A stretch of DNA of 64,000 nt from Paenibacillus sp. HGH0039 (lineage in GTDB: Bacteria > Bacillota > Bacilli > Paenibacillales > NBRC-103111), in assembly GCF_000411255.1 (NCBI RefSeq), contig NZ_KE150412.1:2706232-2770231 (forward strand). The letters run 5' to 3'. The position numbers were made by a program, and so were the translations under genes. Below the pieces are notes generated by a model. The model was not told where the DNA came from. It saw only the letters and a program-made list of their open reading frames with translations, and did no database searches. The first letter of the stretch is position 1, and every line of letters begins with the position of its first letter. This document shows positions 9,287-17,351 of this stretch, piece after piece.

Positions 9287-10726
9287 CTAGCCCTGAGCCC
9301 GTTCCGCCACAGCGCGGGCGATCCATACGCCCGCCGCCCCCGCCTGGGCCAGTCCACGCGTTACGCCGGCGCCGTCCCCGCCGCAGTACAGGCCCGCGAT
9401 TTCGGTTTCCAGCTGCTCGGTGAGCTTCGGACGGGCGGAGTAGAACTTCGCTTCCACGCCGTAAAACAGCGTGTGCTCGGAAGCGATGCCCGGCGTTACT
9501 TTTTCCAGCGCCTCCACCATCTCCACCAGGCTCTTCATCGTGTTGTAAGGGAGAACGAGCCCCAGATCGCCGGGAACGGCTTCTTTCAATGTAGGCTCAA
9601 GAAAGCCTTCCTTGATCCGGCCTTCCGTAGAGCGGCGGCCGCGGATGATATCGCCGTATTTCTGAACGATGACGCCGCCGTTGGAGAGATCGTTGGCGCG
9701 TTTGCAAATCTCGCGGGCGTATTCGTTCGGTTTATCGAACGGCTCCGTAAACTGGTGCGAGACAAGCAGGGCGAAGTTCGTGTTCCGCGAACCGAGCGCC
9801 GGGTCTTTGTACGCATGGCCGTTGGCCGCCATGACGCCGCTGTGATTTTCCACGACAACATGTCCCGAAGGATTGCTGCAGAAGGTGCGGACGCGGGTGC
9901 CGACCGACGTGTTGAAAATAAACTTGCCTTCGTAAAGATGCTTGTTGATTTCCTGCATCACGACATCGGATGTTTCCACGCGGACGCCGACGTCGACCTG
10001 GTTGTTGTACATTTTCAGGCGGCGTTTGCGCAGAACGCTCGTCAGCCAAGCGGAACCGTCGCGGCCGGGAGCCACGATTACGGAATCGGCTTCGATCTCT
10101 TCCCCGCTGTTTAGCACAATGCCCCGGATTTTATGGCCATCGGCCGTTTTGCTTGTCAGCAGGTCGGCTACTTCCGTTTTGAAACGCATGTCCACTTTCG
10201 TTTTCAGGTACGTGTTGATCGAGCGGAGAATTTCAAGATTCTGCTCCGTCCCCAGATGGCGGACCTGCGCCCTTAATAGCTTGAGTCCCGCCGCGTAAGC
10301 GCGGTTTTCAATGGAGGACACGACGTCCGTAAGCGGATCCGTCAGCGTCTGCTGGGCACCGTGCTTCAAGTTGATGTCATCCACATACCGGATGAGATCC
10401 AGCACGCGCGAAGGCGGCAGATAGTCCGTCAGCCAGCCTCCGAATTCCGTCGTGATGTTGAACTTGCCGTCACTGTAAGCCCCCGCTCCGCCGAAACCGG
10501 CGGTAATCGAGCAGGCGGGCAGGCAGCCCGCAAATTCCTTGCGTCCCGCGGCAGGCGGACACAGCTTGATTTTCTCTTCCAGAATCGGACAGCGGCGGCT
10601 GTCGATGTCATGCCCTTTATCTACAAGCAGCACTTTAAGGTGCGGTGATTTTAACGAAAATTCATAGGCAGCGAATATCCCGGCCGGTCCGGCCCCCACA
10701 ATAATGACATCGTAACGGTTGCTCAC
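9287..10726 (-). CDS. FAD-dependent oxidoreductase (COG2509-type dehydrogenase)
   Basis: 479-residue flavoprotein. N-terminal dinucleotide fold VIIVGAGPAGIFAAYEFS binds FAD; the second conserved block (CPPAAGRKEFAGCLPACS-like cysteines followed by GFGGAGAYSDGKFN) and the C-terminal GLYCGGDGAGVTRGLAQA typify the uncharacterised NAD(FAD)-utilising dehydrogenases. Physiological substrate unknown. The upstream leader carries a purine-class riboswitch with an overlapping terminator, so expression appears tied to a purine or related ligand. Monocistronic. Confidence 0.85.
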   Translation of the reverse strand: MSNRYDVIIVGAGPAGIFAAYEFSLKSPHLKVLLVDKGHDIDSRRCPILEEKIKLCPPAAGRKEFAGCLPACSITAGFGGAGAYSDGKFNITTEFGGWLTDYLPPSRVLDLIRYVDDINLKHGAQQTLTDPLTDVVSSIENRAYAAGLKLLRAQVRHLGTEQNLEILRSINTYLKTKVDMRFKTEVADLLTSKTADGHKIRGIVLNSGEEIEADSVIVAPGRDGSAWLTSVLRKRRLKMYNNQVDVGVRVETSDVVMQEINKHLYEGKFIFNTSVGTRVRTFCSNPSGHVVVENHSGVMAANGHAYKDPALGSRNTNFALLVSHQFTEPFDKPNEYAREICKRANDLSNGGVIVQKYGDIIRGRRSTEGRIKEGFLEPTLKEAVPGDLGLVLPYNTMKSLVEMVEALEKVTPGIASEHTLFYGVEAKFYSARPKLTEQLETEIAGLYCGGDGAGVTRGLAQAGAAGVWIARAVAERAQG

Positions 10727-10778
10727 GATCGTATCCCCCAGTCAGTTATGAAAGGTATCAGGCTTAAGCCGGGCACGC

Positions 10779-10832
10779 AAAAAAATCCCGGCCTTCGAAT
10801 GGTACGGTAAAACCGTCCATTCGTAGCCAGGA
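10779..10832 (-). terminator. riboswitch-controlled intrinsic terminator (expression platform)
   Basis: Minus-strand hairpin: outer arm TCCTGGCT with GGCCGGGA (8 bp with two G-U), inner arm CGAATGG with CCATTCG and ACGGT with ACCGT, then seven T. The 5' arm is built from aptamer P3, J3/1 and P1 nucleotides, so aptamer folding and termination exclude each other. Confidence 0.75.
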
Positions 10833-10885
10833 ATTTTCGGTTCCTTGTAGAGACCTCTGGCCCGTATTGCCAAAGATATACGAAT
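10819..10885 (-). ncRNA. purine-class riboswitch aptamer
   Basis: 67-nt three-way junction on the minus strand. P1 is ATTCGTA/TACGAAT; P2 is TTTGGC/GCCAGA closing loop AATACGG; P3 is AGGAA/TTCCT closing loop CCGAAAA. The two loops match the kissing-loop consensus of purine riboswitches (AAUAYGG and CCGNAAA). J2/3 reads GTCTCTAC. J3/1 reads GCTACG: the specificity base at the position equivalent to 74 is C, the guanine type, while the base equivalent to A73 is G, a deviation. Downstream gene is the flavoprotein, not a classical purine gene. Confidence 0.85.
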
Positions 10886-10933
10886 AGGTAAAACGCAAAT
10901 TTAGTTGTTAACGGAGACGTTTGTCCCATAAAC

Positions 10934-10962
10934 AGGTTAACGAAAATTATGTTCGAAGTCAA
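10934..10962 (-). promoter_or_regulatory. promoter of riboswitch leader
   Basis: Minus strand TTGACT and TAACCT with a 17-bp spacer, about 45 bp upstream of aptamer P1. The weak -10 makes this provisional. The 323-bp gap 10727-11049 is fully used by promoter, aptamer and terminator. Confidence 0.5.
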
Positions 10963-11049
10963 CCTATATCCCATTAAATATTCGGTTTATTTTTTGTAAA
11001 AGAAGAATTTATCTAAAAATCAAACGATTTATCCGCCAAAACACGAACA

Positions 11050-11679
11050 TTAAAAAGAAAATGCGATATAGCCAGCCGACAGCCACATCACAATCGCCGA
11101 CACCTTGCCCAGAACCGCCGTAAACCGGGCGGACCCGCTTATCCGGCCCGTCAGCCAGCCCAGCGCGGCCAAACCGAAGAACCAAAGCCAGGAAACAAGG
11201 ATGCACGCCAGGGCGAACACCCATTTATGCGTTCCGGTGTACTGCAAGGAGCTCGTGCCGATGACACCGACCGTATCCAGGATGGCATGAGGATTCAGCA
11301 GGGAAACCGAAGCGGCGAATGCGATCTGTTTGCGTGCGGGGTAACGTGTTTCATCACCCGTTGCGGGTTCGTCCGCGTCCTTGCGTGAAGCGCCCTTCCA
11401 CGTTGTCCAGCCCATATAAGCGAGAAAAATCACGCCTGCCGTCATGAGCGCGGTTTTGATCCACCAGATTTTCAGTACGAGCACGGAAACGCCGAAAACC
11501 GCCAAACCGATCAGAAGCGTGTCGCAAAACGAAGCCGTCAGAACGGCCGGAAGCGCCCGGGTATATGTTTTGTGCAAAGCCCCTTGATTGAAAATAAATA
11601 CGTTCTGCACCCCGAGAGGCAAAATAAGCCCCATAGCCAGAATTAGGCCGTGCAGGGCGGCCGCAGCCGTTAACATCAT
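11050..11679 (-). CDS. LysE/ArgO-family amino-acid exporter
   Basis: 209-residue integral membrane protein with about six hydrophobic segments. Family marks: N-terminal GLILPLGVQNVFIFNQG and mid-protein SLLNPHAILDTVGVIG, the half-repeat motifs of the LysE superfamily exporting lysine or arginine. I start it at the ATG-ATG pair behind GGAGG rather than at an upstream in-frame codon, whose extension is hydrophilic and lacks a ribosome site. It is divergent from a MocR regulator, a common arrangement, so that regulator probably controls it. Confidence 0.88.
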   Translation of the reverse strand: MMLTAAAALHGLILAMGLILPLGVQNVFIFNQGALHKTYTRALPAVLTASFCDTLLIGLAVFGVSVLVLKIWWIKTALMTAGVIFLAYMGWTTWKGASRKDADEPATGDETRYPARKQIAFAASVSLLNPHAILDTVGVIGTSSLQYTGTHKWVFALACILVSWLWFFGLAALGWLTGRISGSARFTAVLGKVSAIVMWLSAGYIAFSF

Positions 11680-11750
11680 GCCGGTTCCTCCATCTCTGCC
11701 GTTAGTCTCTTTTCTTACTTCCTCATGATATAGAAAGATAACCGTTTGTC

Positions 11751-11768
11751 TCCATCCAATTGGATGGA
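11751..11768. promoter_or_regulatory. 18-bp perfect palindrome in divergent lysE/mocR promoter region
   Basis: TCCATCCAATTGGATGGA is self-complementary over all 18 positions and lies midway between the two divergent start codons. Likely operator for the MocR protein or another dimeric regulator; a -10-like TATACT for the plus-strand gene lies at 11788. Confidence 0.6.
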
Positions 11769-11873
11769 TCCCGGGCCAACCAAACGTTATACTGGAACAA
11801 GCGACCCGGGACCGGCTACATGCAGAGGACCGTTCAGAAAGCCGGACATACTCCAAGAAAGCAGGAACCCTTC

Positions 11874-13325
11874 ATGCAGGACAGCAGCTGGAAACCCGAC
11901 AAGGCTTCTTCCATCCCCTTATCCGTTCAAATCAAACAGTATATTAAAAGCAAAATCGAAAACGGCGAGTGGCCCGTAGGCACGAAAATCCCTCCTCAGC
12001 GCGCTATGGCCGCCGTCTTCAAAGTCAACCGCAGCACCGTCGTAGCCGCCGTTGACGAGCTGATCGCCGACGGAATCCTGGAAGGCCGCAGCGGAAGCGG
12101 CACACGGGTCGTCAACAATTCCTGGACGCTGCTCACGCCGTCGGCCGCTCCGGACTGGACCTCTTACGTGCAGTCGGGCGTCCACCGGCCCAACCGGGCG
12201 ATGATCCAGGAGATCAACCGGGCGGAGTTCACCCCGGGCATGATCAGGCTGGGAACCGGAGAGCTTTCTCCCGCTCTTCACCCCCACGAAATGACGAGAA
12301 AAGTGCTCGAGAGGCTGCCGGGCCGCATGACTTCGCTCGGCTACGAGGAGCCGAAGGGGCTTCTCCCTCTCCGGGAGAGGATTAGCGCTTATCTGAGCAC
12401 AAGCGGCATCCATGCCTCACCTTCGTCCATTATGATCGTCTCGGGAGCGCTGCAGGCGCTCCAGCTCATTTCCCTCGGCCTGGCACAGCCCGGCTCCACC
12501 CTGCTGCTGGAGAAGCCGTCTTACTTGTTCTCGCTCCATATGTTCCAATCCGCCGGGGTCCGCCTGTGCGGTCTTCCGATGGATGAACGCGGAGTGGTGA
12601 CCGGACGCATTCCGGAGCTGGCCAAGCGCGCCAAGGGAGCCATGCTCTACACGATCCCCTCTTTTCATAACCCGACCGGCATCCTGATGCCGGAGGACCG
12701 GAGAAAAGAGCTGCTGGAGGTGTGCGAGACAGCGCAGCTTCCCGTCATCGAGGATGACGTGTACCGCGAGTTGTGGCTCGACGAGCCCCCGCCTCCGCCG
12801 CTGAAAGCGATGGACAAGAACGGGCTTGTCCTGCACCTCGGAAGCTTGTCCAAGACATGGAGCCCCGGCCTGCGCATCGGCTGGGTGGTCGGACCCGAAG
12901 CCGTCATCGACCGGCTGGCCGACCTCAAGATGCAGACGGATTACGGCTCCAGCTCGCTGTCGCAGTGGGCGGCCGCCGAACTTCTCTCCGGCGGGTTGTA
13001 CCTGCGGCATCTGGAGACGGTCCGTGCGGAGATGCGGAGGCGCCGCGACCGGACCCTGGAGCTGCTGGACAGCGGGTTCAAGGATATCGCCTCCTGGAAA
13101 GTCCCGTCCGGGGGCTTTTACATCTGGCTGAAACTTACCCGTTCTCTCTCCATGAGAGAATTGTTTGAGAAAGGGCTCCAGGCAGGCATCCTTCTGAATC
13201 CGGGAAGCCTGTACGACCCTCTCCCCGGTCCTTATCTCAGACTTTCGTACTCCTACGCTTCGCTCGAAGATCTGGAAAAGGGGCTGCAGAGGCTCTCCGC
13301 TCTTATCCGCCGGCTTGCCCGCTGA
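11874..13325 (+). CDS. MocR-type transcription regulator (GntR wHTH fused to class I aminotransferase fold)
   Basis: 483 residues. The GntR winged helix (IPLSVQIKQYIKSKIENG, then IPPQRAMAAVFKVNRSTV) occupies residues about 14-80, then a fold-type I PLP domain: FHNPTGILMP, IEDDVYREL and the Schiff-base lysine in HLGSLSKTWSPGLRIGW. Acts as a DNA-binding sensor of an amino acid or vitamin B6 form rather than a free transaminase. The chosen ATG follows AGGA; earlier in-frame ATGs add a poorly conserved leader. Divergent to the LysE exporter, its probable target. PdxR is a subfamily alternative, but no pdxST is nearby. Confidence 0.87.
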   Translation: MQDSSWKPDKASSIPLSVQIKQYIKSKIENGEWPVGTKIPPQRAMAAVFKVNRSTVVAAVDELIADGILEGRSGSGTRVVNNSWTLLTPSAAPDWTSYVQSGVHRPNRAMIQEINRAEFTPGMIRLGTGELSPALHPHEMTRKVLERLPGRMTSLGYEEPKGLLPLRERISAYLSTSGIHASPSSIMIVSGALQALQLISLGLAQPGSTLLLEKPSYLFSLHMFQSAGVRLCGLPMDERGVVTGRIPELAKRAKGAMLYTIPSFHNPTGILMPEDRRKELLEVCETAQLPVIEDDVYRELWLDEPPPPPLKAMDKNGLVLHLGSLSKTWSPGLRIGWVVGPEAVIDRLADLKMQTDYGSSSLSQWAAAELLSGGLYLRHLETVRAEMRRRRDRTLELLDSGFKDIASWKVPSGGFYIWLKLTRSLSMRELFEKGLQAGILLNPGSLYDPLPGPYLRLSYSYASLEDLEKGLQRLSALIRRLAR

Positions 13326-13436
13326 CACGAATGCCGGGATCCCGGACTTTGGAGCCGGTTTGCCGGACCGGACGTCTAAAAACCTTTTTCCCGCAATAGG
13401 TTAAGCATGAGACGACACCCGGAAAGGAAGAAGAGC

Positions 13437-14066
13437 ATGACCTCCTTATTTCAGCTTCCCGTGCAGGTGGAAACCGAAACCGTCACATCTCCGGGTGTGA
13501 CGATCTATACGCCGAGACTTTCGGGCCTTCAGAGCCCTGCGGTTCAGAAAAAGCTAAACGCAGCATTCTCCGGCCTTACGGCTTCGCTCGTTAACGAACA
13601 GAACAAATACCAGACCGGCACTCTCCGTGAGATGACGGGTCATTATGAGGTGAAAACGAACCAAAGAGGGCTGCTCAGTCTGATCGCCACCAACTATGCC
13701 TATTCGGCCCCCATGGCCCACGGGTACACCGTTGCGGAATCTCTTACATGCGATGTGAATTCCGGGAATTTTTTCACCCTTTCACAGCTTTTCAAGTCCG
13801 GAAGCGGCTACGTGGAACTGCTTTCGCAGCACGTAAGGGTACAGCTTCAGCGGCGGAAACTGCCTCTGCTGAACCCTCCGTTCAAATCCGTCTGGCCCGA
13901 TCAAAACTTCTATCTGGCGGACAAAGCGCTGGTGGTATATTTCGATCTGCTTGAAATCACTCCCTATTACGTCGGATTTCCCATGTTTCCGATCTCGGTG
14001 TACGATCTGCTTCCCATCGCGGCAGAAAGAGGTCCCCTAGACATCCTCGCGGTAGACGTCAGCTAG
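13437..14066 (+). CDS. DUF3298/DUF4163-like protein without signal peptide
   Basis: 209 residues. The pattern (VTIYTPRLSGLQSPAVQKKLNAAF near the start, GLLSLIATNYAYSAPMAHGYT, then NFFTLSQLF and VVYFDLLEITPYYVGFPMFPIS at the end) resembles the DUF4163-DUF3298 module found in RsiV-like proteins. No signal peptide or membrane segment is visible, which is unusual for the family. The start behind GGAAAGGAAG is preferred to an ATG 30 bp earlier. A related, secreted protein is encoded at 54828-55964. Function unknown. Confidence 0.75.
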   Translation: MTSLFQLPVQVETETVTSPGVTIYTPRLSGLQSPAVQKKLNAAFSGLTASLVNEQNKYQTGTLREMTGHYEVKTNQRGLLSLIATNYAYSAPMAHGYTVAESLTCDVNSGNFFTLSQLFKSGSGYVELLSQHVRVQLQRRKLPLLNPPFKSVWPDQNFYLADKALVVYFDLLEITPYYVGFPMFPISVYDLLPIAAERGPLDILAVDVS

Positions 14067-14097
14067 TAAGACCCCCGGCCGGTTATCGGACGAAGCG

Positions 14098-14125
14098 GCA
14101 GCCTCTCAAATGGAGGCTGCTTTTT
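14098..14125 (+). terminator. intrinsic terminator
   Basis: GCAGCCTC/GAGGCTGC stem followed by five T, directly after the DUF3298-like gene. Confidence 0.9.
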
Positions 14126-14180
14126 CTCTGTTTCCGTTACAATCGGGAAGGAAGCCGAATCTGCACGACTTTAATCCCCT

Positions 14181-14208
14181 ATCCCTGATTGACGGACAGG
14201 GATTTTTT
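14181..14208 (+). terminator. second intrinsic terminator
   Basis: ATCCCTG/CAGGGAT stem with six T, about 60 bp after the previous terminator and ending where the globin promoter begins. Probably insulates the globin gene from read-through. Confidence 0.7.
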
Positions 14209-14236
14209 GAGATTTTAGCGCTCCGAAGGGTAATAT
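14207..14236 (+). promoter_or_regulatory. sigma-A promoter of truncated haemoglobin gene
   Basis: TTGAGA and TAATAT with an 18-bp spacer; the ATG lies 39 bp downstream. Confidence 0.7.
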
Positions 14237-14274
14237 AAAAGAGCAGGACCCCATACCTAGGAGGCCGATAAACC

Positions 14275-14631
14275 ATGGAAACCAGCTTATACGAAAAACT
14301 GGGCGGAAAAGACGCGATCGGAAAAGTCGTAGAGGAGTTTTACAAGCGTGTCATAGAGGACGAATCGGTCAATCATTTCTTCCGGGATACGGATATGGCG
14401 AAACAGTTGCGTCATCAGACGGCTTTCATCAGCTATGCGCTCGGCGGCGCTCCTTACACCGGCAGGTCTATGGCTGCGGCCCATACGGGACTGAACCTGC
14501 AGCCCGAGCATTTCGACAGCATCGTCAACCATCTGGGAGCCTCCTTGGCGCATTTCGGAGTCACGGGAGACGATATCCGTCAAATCACGGAGAAGGTGGA
14601 ATCCCTGAGGGGCGATATCCTTTATAAATAA
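14275..14631 (+). CDS. group I truncated haemoglobin
   Basis: 118 residues, a 2-on-2 globin. Signature SLYEKLGGKDAIGKVVEEFY at the start includes the B10 tyrosine (Y23); DMAKQLRHQTAFISYALGG is the E helix; the proximal haem-ligand histidine is H70 in MAAAHTGLNL, followed by HFD. Members bind O2, NO or CO, with roles in NO detoxification or redox chemistry. GGAGG lies 10 bp upstream. Between two terminators and the dgt promoter, so probably monocistronic. Confidence 0.93.
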   Translation: METSLYEKLGGKDAIGKVVEEFYKRVIEDESVNHFFRDTDMAKQLRHQTAFISYALGGAPYTGRSMAAAHTGLNLQPEHFDSIVNHLGASLAHFGVTGDDIRQITEKVESLRGDILYK

Positions 14632-14748
14632 AACGGATACGGGCATTACCCCCGGAACTCCCGTCGATAACTGCCTCTACCCCGCCCGCTGCGGTCTGGA
14701 CGAAGGTCCTCCTGAATCTTTGTCCTCTTTTCTCGCGGGGACCGGATG

Positions 14749-14757
14749 TGCTACAAT
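14749..14757 (+). promoter_or_regulatory. extended -10 promoter of dgt
   Basis: TGCTACAAT is an extended -10 element about 65 bp upstream of the dgt start. No good -35 element is visible. Confidence 0.45.
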
Positions 14758-14821
14758 TTGCAAAACGTCTTCACGTGTTAGGATTATTCACATATAGAGA
14801 AAGTAGAAAGGGGGGAAACGG

Positions 14822-16138
14822 ATGGATATGCGCAAGTACCGTTTGGATGAACCCGCACTGGGTACATTCAGCGAGGAACGGGACGAATACGAGCGCGATT
14901 ACGCCCGTCTTATTCAGTCACCGGTGTTCCGCCGGCTGCAGGGCAAATCACAGGTATTCGGTGCGGGGACCGGGGATTATTACCGGACGCGGCTTACCCA
15001 TTCCATAGAGGTTTCGCAGATTGCCCGCGAGGTTGCCCGGCGTATGAGAAAACAGTACGCGTTTTGCATCGGCGGGGAGCATCCCGGCTTGATGATCGAC
15101 CCTGCCGTCGTGGAGTGCGCATCGCTCGCGCACGATTTGGGACATCCTCCGTTCGGCCACAAAGGCGAGGAAGTGCTCAATCATCTTCTCGGGGAAGAGC
15201 ACGGCCTCTCCTACGAAGGAAACGCCCAGAATTTCAGGATTCTGACGTTTCTGGAGAAGCGCGCCGGCAGCGACAGCGGCCTGGATTTGACGGCCGCCGT
15301 GCTACTGGCCATCAACAAATACCCGTACAGCCTCGAAGAGCCGGGACGGCTCAAAGGCGTGTACGGGATGGAATGGGAGGGCATCCGGCAGCTCCGGGAC
15401 ATGTGGAACATGCCGGAAGGCTGTCCGACGCTGGAAGCCCAGCTGATGGATTTGTGCGACGACATCGCCTACTCCACGCACGATATCGAGGACGGCATCC
15501 GCGCCGGCAAAATCCAGATGAACCGCTCCTTCTTCGAAGACGACCGGCTGATCGGGCACCTCGTTCAGGAAATCGTGAACGATCAGGGCAACCTCGAGGT
15601 CGGCTGGGAGCAGGTGGACATCGCCGCGATGGTGAAGCAGGTGCTTGCCTCTTACCTCGAGCAGTGGGAGCTCATCTATGCCCAGTGCGACCGGGAAGCC
15701 TCGCGCACGCGCAGAGAGATGAAAGCCCGCTGGGTCAGTTCCTTCGCCGGCAAAGTCGGCATCATCGACGACCCGGACAAAGGCTGGAAGCGCGTCACGT
15801 TCGTACGTGAAGGCCGCCAGGACCTGGATCTTCTCCGTACGATGGAGATTATCAAGAAGCTGGCCTGGGTCACGCTCGTCAAGGACTTCCGCGTCCAGCG
15901 GCTTCAAAAGCGCAGCGAAATCATCATCCGCCGGTTGTGGGACAGCTTTAAAGTGCCGGATCACGGACAGCTCATTATTCCGCCGGACTGGATCGAGAAC
16001 TACGAGCGGCATCGCTCCGTATGGTCTTGGCCCCGGCTGGTCGCCGATTATATCTCCGGCATGACCGATGCGTACGCGGAGAAAGTCGCCGCCGAGCTTT
16101 ACGCGAGCAAGTCCGGCTCGATTTACGAGATGGACTAA
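14822..16138 (+). CDS. dgt: deoxyguanosinetriphosphate triphosphohydrolase-like HD protein
   Basis: 438 residues. Hydrolyses dNTPs (typically dGTP) to nucleoside and tripolyphosphate. HD metal site: H60 in TRLTHSIEV, H104-D105 in SLAHDLGHPPFGHKGE, and the later D in YSTHDIEDG. FRRLQGKSQV near the N-terminus is typical of bacterial dGTPases. The ATG follows AAAGGGGGG. Converges on the EAL gene. The B. subtilis relative is YwfO-like in part, so substrate range is uncertain. Confidence 0.93.
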   Translation: MDMRKYRLDEPALGTFSEERDEYERDYARLIQSPVFRRLQGKSQVFGAGTGDYYRTRLTHSIEVSQIAREVARRMRKQYAFCIGGEHPGLMIDPAVVECASLAHDLGHPPFGHKGEEVLNHLLGEEHGLSYEGNAQNFRILTFLEKRAGSDSGLDLTAAVLLAINKYPYSLEEPGRLKGVYGMEWEGIRQLRDMWNMPEGCPTLEAQLMDLCDDIAYSTHDIEDGIRAGKIQMNRSFFEDDRLIGHLVQEIVNDQGNLEVGWEQVDIAAMVKQVLASYLEQWELIYAQCDREASRTRREMKARWVSSFAGKVGIIDDPDKGWKRVTFVREGRQDLDLLRTMEIIKKLAWVTLVKDFRVQRLQKRSEIIIRRLWDSFKVPDHGQLIIPPDWIENYERHRSVWSWPRLVADYISGMTDAYAEKVAAELYASKSGSIYEMD

Positions 16139-16165
16139 GGCGGGATGCCTGTTTTTTTGAAGAAA

Positions 16166-16185
16166 GCCTGTATATTTATGCAGGC
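16166..16185 (-). terminator. hairpin at end of EAL gene
   Basis: GCCTG/CAGGC stem whose loop contains the EAL gene stop codon; T-rich on both flanks. May act on both convergent transcripts, but the stem is short. Confidence 0.45.
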
Positions 16186-17219
16186 CAAGACGGCAGAACC
16201 CTCAGCGGCTGCGGCTCCGGCTTGCCGAAGTAGTAGCCCTGAAACCATTCATAACCGAGATCCCGGAGACATTCCAGATCGTCGCGGTCTTCGATTCCTT
16301 CCGCGAGCGCACGGGAATTGAGCTCCTGGGTCATTCTTGCCACAGCGCGTGCCACGCGCTGTTTTCCTTTGTCCTTACTGACGCCCCGGCAAAATTCAAG
16401 CGCCAGTTTCACGACGTCGGGCTCCAGCTCGGAAAGAACCTGCAAGCTGTTAAAACCCGTTCCGACATCATCCAGTGCATAGCGGAAGCCATGTTTTTTG
16501 TAAAAAGCCAAGATGCTTCTCAGATGGTCCATATTGTTGATTTCTTCGCTCTCCACCACTTCGAAAACGATCGATTCGGGGTTTACGCCCGTTTTCTCCA
16601 CCATCTCAACCGTCGATTTTAGACAATGAACGGGATTATAGATGGACGTCGGGAGGAAGTTGATGAAAATCAGCCCGTCATCCAGACCGCCGGCGTTCCG
16701 GACAGCTTCCAGACGGCATGTGCGGTCCAGCGCGAACAGGCGGTCTCTCGCTTTAGCGGCCTGAAACAGCTGCACCGGCGGAATCAGCCCGCCGTCCCGC
16801 CCGGCACCCCGCGACAGCAGCTCGTAACCGATAATGGAGCTATCCACGCCGTCAAAAGAAACGATCGGCTGGTAAAAAGTCCGGATAGAGCGGTTCGTAA
16901 TGACATCGTCAATCCAATGGGCGTCTCGTTCTTCCTTGAAAAATTGGACGGGCTTGAGCTTGTCCAGCCCCTGCAAGGGATCATGCTTGTCCGCCCGCAC
17001 GGCCCGGATATTGGCATATTCCAGATGCGCGGTCACATAATCGAGCATGGCGTTGAACAGAGATTCGTGCATCCAGTACAGCCGTGAATCGATTTTATCC
17101 CACTGATCCGCCGGGTATTCCGGCAAATAGGCATCCAGAAACGAGGAAGTTTCGCTTCCGCCAAAATAGACCGTGTAGCCGCGCTCCCCAACGAAGCATT
17201 TCGAACAAAAGTTTTGCAT
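16176..17219 (-). CDS. EAL-domain cyclic-di-GMP phosphodiesterase
   Basis: 347 residues. Residues about 95-340 are an EAL domain: GYELLSRG (E of the EAL motif), INFLPTS, EVVESEEI, LDDVGTGFNSL, VVKLALEF lysine and AEGIEDRDDLECLRDLGYEWFQGYYFGKP. Metal-binding and catalytic residues appear present, so it should linearise c-di-GMP to pGpG. The N-terminal 90 residues start with a CSKC pair and lack a clear sensor fold; they may bind metal or a ligand. No GGDEF and no membrane segment. Single gene. Confidence 0.9.
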   Translation of the reverse strand: MQNFCSKCFVGERGYTVYFGGSETSSFLDAYLPEYPADQWDKIDSRLYWMHESLFNAMLDYVTAHLEYANIRAVRADKHDPLQGLDKLKPVQFFKEERDAHWIDDVITNRSIRTFYQPIVSFDGVDSSIIGYELLSRGAGRDGGLIPPVQLFQAAKARDRLFALDRTCRLEAVRNAGGLDDGLIFINFLPTSIYNPVHCLKSTVEMVEKTGVNPESIVFEVVESEEINNMDHLRSILAFYKKHGFRYALDDVGTGFNSLQVLSELEPDVVKLALEFCRGVSKDKGKQRVARAVARMTQELNSRALAEGIEDRDDLECLRDLGYEWFQGYYFGKPEPQPLRVLPSWPA

Positions 17220-17351
17220 GAAAAGCGCTCCCTATGTCACATAATGGATGGATTTACGTCTATCTTACTTAATAAAGGTTCTAATTTACAACCTTTAAGG
17301 ATAAAATTTCATTTTATCGAGCAATTCAGACTTGAAAACGGTTTTTACTTC

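Noticed and set aside
9194-10114. 306-codon plus-strand frame
   Set aside because: Mirror of the FAD oxidoreductase; shadow caused by GC-rich third positions.
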